From NCBI GenBank assembly GCA_016779285.1, contig JADHNV010000048.1:1-7321 (forward strand): 7,321 bases of DNA, read 5' to 3'. A program made the position numbers and the translations under genes. Below the pieces are notes generated by a model. The model did not search any database. It was not told the DNA's origin and was given only the letters and a program-made list of their open reading frames with translations. Source of the stretch: SAR86 cluster bacterium (GTDB taxonomy: Bacteria > Pseudomonadota > Gammaproteobacteria > Magnimaribacterales > D2472). Of this stretch, positions 1-5,965 are shown one piece after another; within the stretch, counting starts at the first letter, position 1; the number at the start of each line of letters is the position of its first letter.

Positions 1-1
1 C

Positions 2-1330
2 AAGGAAGCTGCTCAGGTGCCATGGCAAGAAACTCTTCAAGCAGCTGAAACTCATTATGATCGATCTGAGAATTGCACATTTTCAACCTTTGTGGGCTAT
101 GAATGGACAGGTGCAGCATATTCAGGAAGCAATCTTCACAGAAATATTATATTTGAAACATCCAACGTGCCTCATCAGCCCGTAAGTTTTTATGAGGCTC
201 CAACCAGAGAAGAATTATGGAGTCAGCTTGATCAAGAGTGTATTAATGATTGTAACTATATAGTGATTCCGCATAATTCCAATTTAAGCAATGGCTTTAT
301 GTTTGAAAAACCTAATCAAGATGAAATACTGATTCAAAATCTTAGAGAGCCAATAATTGAAATTTTTCAACACAAGGGAAGTTCTGAGTGTGCAATAAAC
401 TCTGAAGATCCCCTATGTAGCTTTGAGCAATTACCTTACAAAGATTTTAGATCAAAATTTCGAAGTGATTATTCTCCGCCTCCTAAGTCTAGCTTTGTAA
501 GAGATGCTTTAAATGCTGGATTGGTAATTCAATCAGAGCAAAACATTAACCCATTCAAGTTAGGTTTTATTGGCAGCACCGATACTCATTACGGAACTCC
601 TGGTGCAGTTGATGAGACTAATTTTCAAGGCGGTGGAGGTGCTGGTAAGTCATTTAGAACAAGTATTCCTGAAGGTTTACCTGATGATATAGAATTCAAT
701 CCCGGTGGCCTGGCTGTTGTGTGGGCTGAAGAAAATAGCAGAACAGCAATCTTTAACGCTTTGCAAAGAAAAGAAGTTTATGGAACCTCAGGTCCTAGAT
801 TTTTAGTAAGGTTCTTTCTTGGAGATGGCCTAGACCTTGATCTTTGCAATCAACAAAACTCAATCGCTTCTTCATACGAGCATGGTGTTCCCATGGGAGC
901 CACATTGGAATCAAATAATTTATCTAAGGCTAGGCTTTTTATCTCTGCCACGGCAGACCTTTCTATAGATGATCAATATATTGAAAAACTTCAGATCATC
1001 AAAGGTGTTCTAAAAGATGGAGAAGTTAAAACCTCCATTCATGACATAAAATCAAATACTCCTACCAGCTTAGACATAGATTCTTGCAAGGTTCTTGGCC
1101 AAGGCGTTCGGTCAATGTGTGCTGTTTGGGAGGACCCTAACTTTAAAAAAGGCGATGAGGCTTATTACTATGTCAGAGTTATAGCAAATAAATCTTGTCG
1201 TTGGTCTCATGATCTTTGTTTGAAAAATCCAAAATACTGTGAGGATAAAAACGACAGTAATATCCCAAAATTTATCCAAGAAAGAGCATGGACTTCTCCA
1301 ATTTGGTTAGAAAATTCTCAGGATATTTGA
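2..1330 (+). CDS. DUF3604 family protein, 3' portion (5' end off the window)
   Basis: The frame is open to the left edge: codons from base 2 read KEAAQ before a GTG at 17, so the true start lies outside and 442 residues are visible. Family members usually have about 600-700 residues, so perhaps a third is missing. Numbering from the GTG codon, recognisable DUF3604 blocks are GYEWTG (27-32), NLHRNIIF (39-46), IPHNSNLSNG (84-93), EIFQHKGSSEC (114-124) and GSTDTHYGTPG (186-196). The C-terminal end has YYYVRV, then CRWS and ERAWTSPIW. The conserved His residues at 86, 119 and 191 and the DTH motif suggest a metal-binding hydrolase-like site of the PHP type. The family's substrate is not known to me, so I assign no reaction. 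Whether the protein is exported cannot be judged without the N-terminus. A 31-nt gap to the next gene suggests co-transcription. Confidence 0.9.
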   Translation, partial: KEAAQVPWQETLQAAETHYDRSENCTFSTFVGYEWTGAAYSGSNLHRNIIFETSNVPHQPVSFYEAPTREELWSQLDQECINDCNYIVIPHNSNLSNGFMFEKPNQDEILIQNLREPIIEIFQHKGSSECAINSEDPLCSFEQLPYKDFRSKFRSDYSPPPKSSFVRDALNAGLVIQSEQNINPFKLGFIGSTDTHYGTPGAVDETNFQGGGGAGKSFRTSIPEGLPDDIEFNPGGLAVVWAEENSRTAIFNALQRKEVYGTSGPRFLVRFFLGDGLDLDLCNQQNSIASSYEHGVPMGATLESNNLSKARLFISATADLSIDDQYIEKLQIIKGVLKDGEVKTSIHDIKSNTPTSLDIDSCKVLGQGVRSMCAVWEDPNFKKGDEAYYYVRVIANKSCRWSHDLCLKNPKYCEDKNDSNIPKFIQERAWTSPIWLENSQDI

Positions 1331-1361
1331 CACACCCTTTAAAAACATGTTCCATTAGGTT

Positions 1362-1574
1362 ATGAATAAATTAGCACTTCAATTATTTCTGGTCTTAGCC
1401 TTTATACCTATAGCTATATTAATCAGCTCAATCATTATCACTTTGGCTCCACTTTATTGCTGGGGTCTTGCCATTAATGCTTATCGTTTTAATAACACCA
1501 AAGAACTATATTTTTGGTTAGCAATGGGAGTAGTGGCATTTTTCCTAGCTTTATTTGTGCTGGGAGTTTTGTAG
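1362..1574 (+). CDS. Small two-helix membrane protein, unknown function
   Basis: This 70-residue protein consists almost entirely of two hydrophobic segments, roughly residues 7-30 and 49-69. A short polar loop (AYRFNNTKEL, 40-49) joins them. I do not recognise a family. The reading frame is supported by its position between two same-strand genes: 31 nt after the DUF3604 stop, and with its TAG stop directly followed by the ATG of the next gene. That is the spacing expected for translational coupling. Upstream of the ATG at 1362 there is only a weak ribosome-binding element (TTAGG). The single Pro-Leu-Tyr-Cys-Trp stretch (30-34) ends the first helix. It probably acts at the inner membrane, perhaps as a partner of the DUF4345-like protein that follows. 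That partnership is inference from adjacency only. Confidence 0.7.
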   Translation: MNKLALQLFLVLAFIPIAILISSIIITLAPLYCWGLAINAYRFNNTKELYFWLAMGVVAFFLALFVLGVL

Positions 1575-1961
1575 ATGTTAAAAGCGAGTATTCTTTTTTC
1601 AGCAGCCTGCTTGCTCGCAATTGGCTCTTATGTGATGTTTAAGCCTGACTTAAGTGATTTAGGCTTTATTCCTGTGGTTGCAACTAACCCAGAAACTGCG
1701 TCTGAATTTAGATCTCTTTTTGCAGGCTCTTTTTTAGCTTATGGCTACTTATTAGTTCGTTATATATATTCTTTTAGCTCCGTCTCTATCGCGCAAACCA
1801 TCGCGTACATTATGGGCTTTATTGCCATTGGCAGGCTTGTGAGTTTTTTCTATGAGGGCTTGAATTCATTTGGGCTCTTTGTATTTTTTGGCGAAGTATT
1901 TCTAGCAATAGTTCTTGTCATGATTCATAGAAAAAGAAAAAATGAAATTCCTTACTCCTAG
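1575..1961 (+). CDS. DUF4345-like four-helix membrane protein
   Basis: This 128-residue integral membrane protein has hydrophobic segments at about 4-22, 46-66, 71-92 and 98-117. It ends in a basic tail (HRKRKNE), which would lie in the cytoplasm. The pattern of an acidic residue plus Arg at the start of helix 2 (EFRSLFAG, 44-51), followed by a Gly-rich helix and then IGRLVS (85-90), resembles the DUF4345 family. The function of that family is unknown. The ATG abuts the preceding stop, and a good ribosome-binding site (GGGAG, 1562-1566) lies inside the upstream gene, so the start is well supported. It is probably the last gene of the unit that begins with DUF3604, because a promoter and tRNA gene follow. 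The family call is by eye; the membrane topology is more certain than the name. Confidence 0.75.
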   Translation: MLKASILFSAACLLAIGSYVMFKPDLSDLGFIPVVATNPETASEFRSLFAGSFLAYGYLLVRYIYSFSSVSIAQTIAYIMGFIAIGRLVSFFYEGLNSFGLFVFFGEVFLAIVLVMIHRKRKNEIPYS

Positions 1962-1987
1962 TTTTTTGTCAATTAGATTAAATCTTC

Positions 1988-2015
1988 TTAACATTTACTA
2001 ATTCTGTAATATAAT
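1988..2015 (+). promoter_or_regulatory. Predicted sigma70-type promoter of tRNA-Leu
   Basis: TTAACA (1988-1993) and a perfect TATAAT (2010-2015) are separated by 16 bp. This is close to the bacterial consensus TTGACA-N17-TATAAT. Transcription would start near 2021-2023, giving a precursor with a 5' leader of about 6-8 nt before the mature tRNA at 2029. The same transcript could run on into the PQQ dehydrogenase gene. It is a sequence match only. Confidence 0.6.
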
Positions 2016-2028
2016 TCTTTCTCTTTCT

Positions 2029-2113
2029 GGGGATGTGGTGGAACTGGTAGACACGCTTGGCTTAGAACCAAGTGCCGAAAGGCGTGGGGGTTCGACTCCC
2101 TCCATCCCTACCA
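2029..2113 (+). tRNA. tRNA-Leu, anticodon UAG
   Basis: The 85-nt sequence folds as a complete type II tRNA. The acceptor stem pairs GGGGATG (2029-2035) with CATCCCT (2103-2109), with one G-U pair. Discriminator A2110 is followed by an encoded CCA (2111-2113). The anticodon stem CTTGG/CCAAG encloses the loop CTTAGAA, with anticodon TAG at 2063-2065, which reads CUN leucine codons. A long variable arm (GCC-GAAA-GGC, 2074-2083) is typical of tRNA-Leu. The T arm has GGGGG/CCCTC around the loop TTCGACT, and the D arm contains the GG dinucleotide and the usual GTAGAC. The discriminator A and long variable arm fit leucyl-tRNA synthetase recognition. No sign of degeneration or an integrated element is seen at its 3' end. 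Confidence 0.97.
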
Positions 2114-2137
2114 ATTGATGTATATTTCAGTCACCTT

Positions 2138-2146
2138 TGTTATTAT
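2138..2146 (+). promoter_or_regulatory. Possible extended -10 element before the PQQ dehydrogenase gene
   Basis: TGT followed by TATTAT (2141-2146) matches the extended -10 pattern TGnTATAAT at five of six hexamer positions. A start point seven or eight bases downstream would fall at about 2153-2154, on the chosen ATG, which would give a leaderless mRNA. TTGATG at 2115-2120 resembles a -35 box but is 20 bp away, too far for good function. The alternative is read-through from the tRNA promoter. Confidence 0.3.
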
Positions 2147-2153
2147 TAGGGCT

Positions 2154-4232
2154 ATGAAACATTTATCATTTTTGCTTTTCTCAGCTTTATTTATTTTTTC
2201 TTGTGCTGAAAATCATTCCTATACCTCTAGGGTTCTCAATGCAGATGCTGAAAATGAGTCCTGGCTTTTACATGGTAGAACTTATGATGAATCAAGATTT
2301 AGCCCCCTAGGGGATATCAATGATTCAAATGTCCATGAACTTGGCCTCGCATGGTCATTTGAAACAGGTACGAATCGTGGACATGAAACCACTCCTATCG
2401 TGGTTGATGGGATGATGTTTATTACTGCTCCTTGGAGTGTGGTGTTTGCATTAGACGCAAAAACTGGAAAACAAATTTGGTCATTTGACCCTAAGGCTGA
2501 TAAAGATTGGGCAAGAAATGCTTGTTGTGATGTGGTGAATAGAGGTGTTGCTGTGTGGGGTGATCAAGTTGTTTTTGCAACAATTGATGGCCGTCTAATT
2601 TCACTTGATAAATATTCTGGAGCAGTTAACTGGGATGTTTTGACCATTGATAAATCAAAACCCTACACAATTACAGGCGCACCAAGAATCATAGATGGAA
2701 AAATTATCATTGGAAATGGCGGCGGTGAATTTGGAGTCAGGGGCTATATTTCTGCCTATGATGTTCAAGATGGTGCAATGCTCTGGAGATTTTTTACTGT
2801 TCCTGGAAATCCAGATGAACCTTTCGAATCTGAGGCTTTGGCAAAAGCAGCTGAAACTTGGTCTGGAGGAAAATGGTGGGAAATTGGTGGTGGAGGAACA
2901 GTTTGGGATTCTATGGCATATGATCCTGAATTAAATCTTCTCTATATAGGAACTGGCAATGGTTCTCCGTGGAATAGGTATGTCCGAAGTCCTGGCGGCG
3001 GAGATAATTTATATCTCTCATCTATTGTTGCAATTAATCCAGATAATGGAGAATATGTTTGGCACTATCAAACCACTCCAGGAGATAGCTGGGACTATAC
3101 CGCCACTCAACACATGATCCTTGCCGATATGGAGATCAATGGCGAGAACAGAAAAGTCATTATGCAGGCCCCAAAAAATGGTTTTTTCTATGTAATTGAC
3201 AGAATATCGGGGGAGTTTATTTCAGCAGATAATTTTGTACCAACAAATTGGGCATCTCATGTAGATCCAGAAACTGGAAGACCTGTAGAGATTAAGGCAA
3301 CTAATCATCAACTACAACCAGCGTTAACAACACCTGGGCCTCTAGGGGGTCACAATTGGCACCCCATGTCTTACAGCCCAAGCACAGGACTGGTTTACAT
3401 CCCAGCTCAAGAAACAATATTTATCTATTCAACAGATAATGAGTTTGAATACAATCCACGCACTTGGAATTTAGCCAATCAGATTGAAATGAGTTACCTT
3501 CCAAAAGATCCAGATGTGTTGGCTATGGTTGATGCTGCAACGGTTGGCTATTTGCTTGCATGGGACCCAATAGAGCAAAAAGAGGTTTGGCGAGCTCAAT
3601 ATAAAAGACCATGGAGTGGCGGTGTTCTTTCAACTGGTGGAAATTTAGTTTTTCAAGGTACATCAGATGGAAGGTTTGTGGCTTATGCAGCAGACTCCGG
3701 CGAACTGCTATGGAGTGTCGACACTGGACAAGGGATCGTAGCTCCTCCAATCACCTATAAGATTGACGGCAAGCAATACATCGCAGTTCAAGTTGGCTAT
3801 GGAGGTGCTTACGCGCTTACTGGGGGGTTAGAATCACCAAATGAAAATCCGTCTAGAGATGGAAGAATGATGATTTTTGAAATAGGCGGGGCTCAACTTG
3901 AGGAGCCAGTGGCAACAATAGCTCAATTGAATCCTACCATTTTTGAGCTAAATTCAGATGCTATGGTGATTGCTCGAGGTGAGTATGAGTATCATGAACA
4001 TTGTCAATTCTGTCATGGAGCAGGAGTTATTGGTGGTGGAGTTTTGCCCGATCTAAGGATGCTAGATGCCCAAGGTCATGCTTCATTTTTAGGAAACGTT
4101 CTGGGTGGAATCCACGGAAGCGGGATGGCCTCATTCAAAGATGTTCTTAATTTAGAGCAAGCTCAACAGATTCATGAATACATAAAACATCAAACAGTTT
4201 TAACTGGTCTGGCAAGCGCAGCAGAGCAATAA
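2154..4232 (+). CDS. PQQ-dependent quinohaemoprotein alcohol dehydrogenase, lipoprotein
   Basis: This 692-residue enzyme is predicted to oxidise primary alcohols in the periplasm and pass electrons from PQQ to its own C-terminal haem c. I chose ATG 2154 because residues 1-17 then form a signal peptide with a lipobox-like IFSC and lipid-modified Cys17. In-frame TTG 2115 and ATG 2118 would begin 1-4 bases after the tRNA and hide that signal. The propeller domain (about 35-575) has the hallmark vicinal Cys124-Cys125 ring, Ca ligands Glu192 and Asn269 (GTGNGSPWN), Trp251 for PQQ stacking, and the catalytic Asp314 in DSWDYT. Thr316, two residues after it, points to Ca rather than lanthanide use, since lanthanide enzymes have Asp there. 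The cytochrome domain has CQFCH (617-621) and a likely axial Met658 (GSGMASF). PQQ synthesis genes are not in the window. The exact alcohol cannot be told. Confidence 0.93.
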   Translation: MKHLSFLLFSALFIFSCAENHSYTSRVLNADAENESWLLHGRTYDESRFSPLGDINDSNVHELGLAWSFETGTNRGHETTPIVVDGMMFITAPWSVVFALDAKTGKQIWSFDPKADKDWARNACCDVVNRGVAVWGDQVVFATIDGRLISLDKYSGAVNWDVLTIDKSKPYTITGAPRIIDGKIIIGNGGGEFGVRGYISAYDVQDGAMLWRFFTVPGNPDEPFESEALAKAAETWSGGKWWEIGGGGTVWDSMAYDPELNLLYIGTGNGSPWNRYVRSPGGGDNLYLSSIVAINPDNGEYVWHYQTTPGDSWDYTATQHMILADMEINGENRKVIMQAPKNGFFYVIDRISGEFISADNFVPTNWASHVDPETGRPVEIKATNHQLQPALTTPGPLGGHNWHPMSYSPSTGLVYIPAQETIFIYSTDNEFEYNPRTWNLANQIEMSYLPKDPDVLAMVDAATVGYLLAWDPIEQKEVWRAQYKRPWSGGVLSTGGNLVFQGTSDGRFVAYAADSGELLWSVDTGQGIVAPPITYKIDGKQYIAVQVGYGGAYALTGGLESPNENPSRDGRMMIFEIGGAQLEEPVATIAQLNPTIFELNSDAMVIARGEYEYHEHCQFCHGAGVIGGGVLPDLRMLDAQGHASFLGNVLGGIHGSGMASFKDVLNLEQAQQIHEYIKHQTVLTGLASAAEQ

Positions 4233-4257
4233 AGACAATTTATTATCCTCTTTGGTT

Positions 4258-4263
4258 TATAAT
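4258..4263 (+). promoter_or_regulatory. Possible -10 box of the AMP nucleosidase gene
   Basis: A perfect TATAAT lies five bases before the ATG at 4269. A transcript from it would begin at or next to that ATG, so the mRNA would be leaderless. The best -35 candidate, AAGACA (4232-4237), is weak and 20 bp away. No clear Shine-Dalgarno sequence precedes the ATG, which is consistent with a leaderless start but does not prove it. Confidence 0.35.
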
Positions 4264-4268
4264 GAACC

Positions 4269-5042
4269 ATGGATAACAAATATGATATAGCTAAAGACTG
4301 GCTACCCAGATATACAGGTATGCCTGTTGATGATTTTGGCGATTACATCCTTCTAACTAATTTTCAGGATTATGTTGTTCAGTTCGCAGATAGGTTTAAT
4401 TCTGATGTGCAAGGTGAAAATCGACCTATGTCCTCCAGCACCAATTCTGAGGGCTTAAGTATTATTAATTTTGGGATAGGTTCACCCAACGCTGCGACAA
4501 TTATGGATTTGTTGGTTGCAAGAAAACCAAAAGGTGTTTTGTTTTTAGGGAAATGTGGCGGATTAAAAGATTCATCTGAAATTGGGAATCTTATTCTGCC
4601 TATAGCAGCCATCAGGGGTGACGGAACTTCAAATGATTATTTTCCACCAGAAGTGCCTGCTTTACCTTCGTTTAAATTACACAAGTTTGTTTCCGATAAA
4701 ATATTAGATGCTGGAACTGATTATCGAACCGGAGTGATTTATACAACCAATAGAAGAGTTTGGGAGCATGACAAAACATTCTTGAAGAAACTAAAAAAAA
4801 CAACGGCTATTGGCATCGATATGGAAGTTGCTACTATATTTATAGTAGGCCATTACAATGAGATCCCTCGGGGAGCCTTGCTTTTGGTTTCAGATGTTCC
4901 CGTGACACCTGATGGAGTTAAGACAGAAAAATCCGATCAGGCCGTTACATCCAAATGGGCAAAGCAGCATTTAGAAATTGGCATTCATGCAATGACAGAT
5001 CTAAAAAATAGTAGAGACAAGATCAAACATTTTCGGTATTAA
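4269..5042 (+). CDS. amn: AMP nucleosidase, short form
   Basis: This 257-residue cytosolic enzyme of the purine nucleoside phosphorylase/uridine phosphorylase fold should hydrolyse AMP to adenine and ribose 5-phosphate, adjusting the adenylate pool. The whole length matches my memory of the short AMP nucleosidase family (AMN-like, about 258 residues). Blocks seen are WLPRYTG (11-17), YILLTNF (26-32), INFGIGSPNAATIMDLL (66-82), LFLGKCGGL (91-99), RGDGTSNDY (116-124), YTTNRRVWEHD (158-168), IDMEVATIF (183-191) and LLVSDVP (205-211). The GSPNAA and GKCGG loops fit phosphate and ribose binding, DME fits ribose contact, and Asp209 is the expected proton donor to the purine. It lacks the N-terminal regulatory domain of the E. 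coli-type enzyme (about 480 residues). It lies 36 nt after the dehydrogenase stop with its own possible -10 box, and faces the next gene tail to tail. Confidence 0.93.
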   Translation: MDNKYDIAKDWLPRYTGMPVDDFGDYILLTNFQDYVVQFADRFNSDVQGENRPMSSSTNSEGLSIINFGIGSPNAATIMDLLVARKPKGVLFLGKCGGLKDSSEIGNLILPIAAIRGDGTSNDYFPPEVPALPSFKLHKFVSDKILDAGTDYRTGVIYTTNRRVWEHDKTFLKKLKKTTAIGIDMEVATIFIVGHYNEIPRGALLLVSDVPVTPDGVKTEKSDQAVTSKWAKQHLEIGIHAMTDLKNSRDKIKHFRY

Positions 5043-5075
5043 TTAAGCTGCAACAATAAATTGTTGCAAATAATT
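5041..5075. terminator. Inverted repeat at the convergent gene ends, possible bidirectional terminator
   Basis: An 8-bp perfect stem TGCAACAA/TTGTTGCA (5049-5056 and 5061-5068) encloses the loop TAAA. It is flanked by outer arms AATTA (5041-5045) and TAATT (5071-5075) that can also pair across small mismatches. It sits where the two convergent genes meet, mostly inside the last codons of the minus-strand gene. There is no long T-run on either strand, so it is not a textbook intrinsic terminator. A role in stopping both transcripts or protecting their 3' ends is inference. Confidence 0.4.
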
Positions 5076-5483
5076 AAAAATATCTTGTGAGGTGAGCTCT
5101 CTTGCTTTTCGCATTTTGTCATTCTCATGCAAATTTAGAACCCTACCTTGCCTGTCCATAATAAAGATCCTTGGGATACCTTCTTTAATATTTTCATCAA
5201 AGAAATTGAATAATTCAGTGTTAATTTCATAGTTACCGACATCAATATGAAGCACACACGCATTTGTTTTAAGAAATTTTTTTACAGATGGCAGAAGTAA
5301 TACACCCTCCAATAATCTAGCATCAGGACACCAATTAGCACCAAATATTATTATGGGTTGTTTATTTAGCTTAATGGTTTGTTGAATAAATTCCTGAATT
5401 TCTGCCAATGAAACCTTAATGCCTAAAAAAGGCTCTGGATGAGGGTTGGAGGGGTTTTCATTTAAATTTAAAGATATGTTCAT
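5043..5483 (-). CDS. Thioredoxin-fold protein with single-Cys CPDA active site
   Basis: This 146-residue protein has a thioredoxin-like core: a hydrophobic strand PIIIFGANW (43-51), then the active-site loop WCPDA (51-55) starting helix 1, strand VLHIDVG (77-83), the cis-Pro strand GIPRIFIMD (102-110), and strand GRVLNLH (113-119). Most relatives read WCPDC. Here the second Cys is Ala, encoded GCT, two base changes from a Cys codon. The resolving Cys is therefore absent and ordinary dithiol exchange is unlikely. Another Cys sits at 76. No signal peptide or membrane segment is present; residues 1-20 are polar and proline-rich, so the protein is probably cytosolic. The ATG at 5483 lacks a clear ribosome-binding site. 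It could act as a monothiol reductase, a peroxidase-like protein or a chaperone; I cannot choose. Its stop adjoins the AMP nucleosidase stop with no spacer. Confidence 0.8.
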   Translation of the reverse strand: MNISLNLNENPSNPHPEPFLGIKVSLAEIQEFIQQTIKLNKQPIIIFGANWCPDARLLEGVLLLPSVKKFLKTNACVLHIDVGNYEINTELFNFFDENIKEGIPRIFIMDRQGRVLNLHENDKMRKARELTSQDIFNYLQQFIVAA

Positions 5484-5561
5484 TTTTTAACAGCTTTTAA
5501 AAATTTATCTTTTGATCTCTAGAGTGTATTCTATTATAGAAGAGTATATTTCATTATATGA
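5484..5561. promoter_or_regulatory. Divergent intergenic region with AT-rich promoter-like boxes
   Basis: These 78 bases separate two divergent genes and must hold both of their promoters unless either is transcribed from elsewhere. On the plus strand TATTAT (5532-5537) and TATATT (5545-5550) are possible -10 boxes. On the minus strand perfect TATAAT boxes read at 5538-5533 and 5558-5553. No convincing -35 box pairs with any of them, so individual start points are not assigned. Confidence 0.35.
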
Positions 5562-5957
5562 ATGAACAGGTTAATCAAATATTCATTGATATGTGTCGCA
5601 TTGTGGGCGTCGGTGCGAATAATTATTCTTCTATTCTTTTATGATCAGTTACCAATTTCATTTCTTGCTAGTGAGTTTAGTCAAGATCAAATGGAAGAAT
5701 ACAGGGCAAGGGTTTTGCTGCCAGCTTTTTTTCTGACATTAAATTATTTTATTTATAGATTTTTTGCTGGTAAAAATCCCACTTCTCCTCTTTGGCCAAT
5801 ATATGTAATCAGTGTATCGCTAATAATTTCCCATATTATTGGCTTTATAACTTTTCTGCCTTTAACTCAAGACTCCATTATAATGTTTTTAATATGCTGC
5901 TGTATTTGCTTTGTTGCAAAGACAGGTCACAATAACAGAAAGAACGAAATTTTTTAG
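5562..5957 (+). CDS. Four-helix membrane protein, unknown function
   Basis: This 131-residue hydrophobic protein has likely transmembrane segments at about 7-27, 50-67, 77-98 and 103-118. An acidic stretch (SEFSQDQMEEYRAR, 37-50) lies between the first two. The last helix contains a run of cysteines, ICCCIC (111-116), and the protein ends in a polar basic tail (KTGHNNRKNEIF). I recognise no family with confidence. The four-helix layout and size resemble the DUF4345-like protein that follows, but the conserved Gly and Arg positions are not obvious. An ATG at 5558 is out of frame, so 5562 is the best start; no clear ribosome-binding site precedes it. Its stop overlaps the ribosome-binding site of the next gene, 8 nt before that ATG, so the two form an operon. 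The role is unknown. Confidence 0.7.
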   Translation: MNRLIKYSLICVALWASVRIIILLFFYDQLPISFLASEFSQDQMEEYRARVLLPAFFLTLNYFIYRFFAGKNPTSPLWPIYVISVSLIISHIIGFITFLPLTQDSIIMFLICCCICFVAKTGHNNRKNEIF

Positions 5958-5965
5958 GAAATACA

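Noticed and set aside
1955..1987. T-rich stretch after the DUF4345-like gene as an intrinsic terminator
   Set aside because: TTTTTT follows the stop, but no stable hairpin precedes it in the preceding 30 bases.
2029..2113. tRNA gene as an integration site for a mobile element
   Set aside because: No integrase, no repeat of the tRNA 3' end elsewhere in the window, and a normal metabolic gene follows directly.
2115..2153. N-terminal extension of the dehydrogenase from TTG 2115 or ATG 2118
   Set aside because: It would start 1-4 bases after the tRNA CCA and bury the lipoprotein signal that begins at Met 2154.
2304..2313. Perfect 10-bp palindrome CCCCTAGGGG
   Set aside because: It encodes the conserved SPLG stretch of the PQQ enzyme, has no loop or partner repeat, and is probably chance.
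2695..2934. Open frame of 79 codons on the plus strand inside the dehydrogenase gene
   Set aside because: It lies in another frame of a strongly conserved PQQ-enzyme region, and its translation shows no family features.
3523..3750. Open frame of 75 codons on the minus strand inside the dehydrogenase gene
   Set aside because: It is antisense to conserved propeller sequence, with no ribosome-binding site or recognisable domain.
4379..4612. Open frame of 77 codons on the minus strand inside the AMP nucleosidase gene
   Set aside because: It is antisense to the conserved GSPNAA and GKCGG region; a by-product of that gene.
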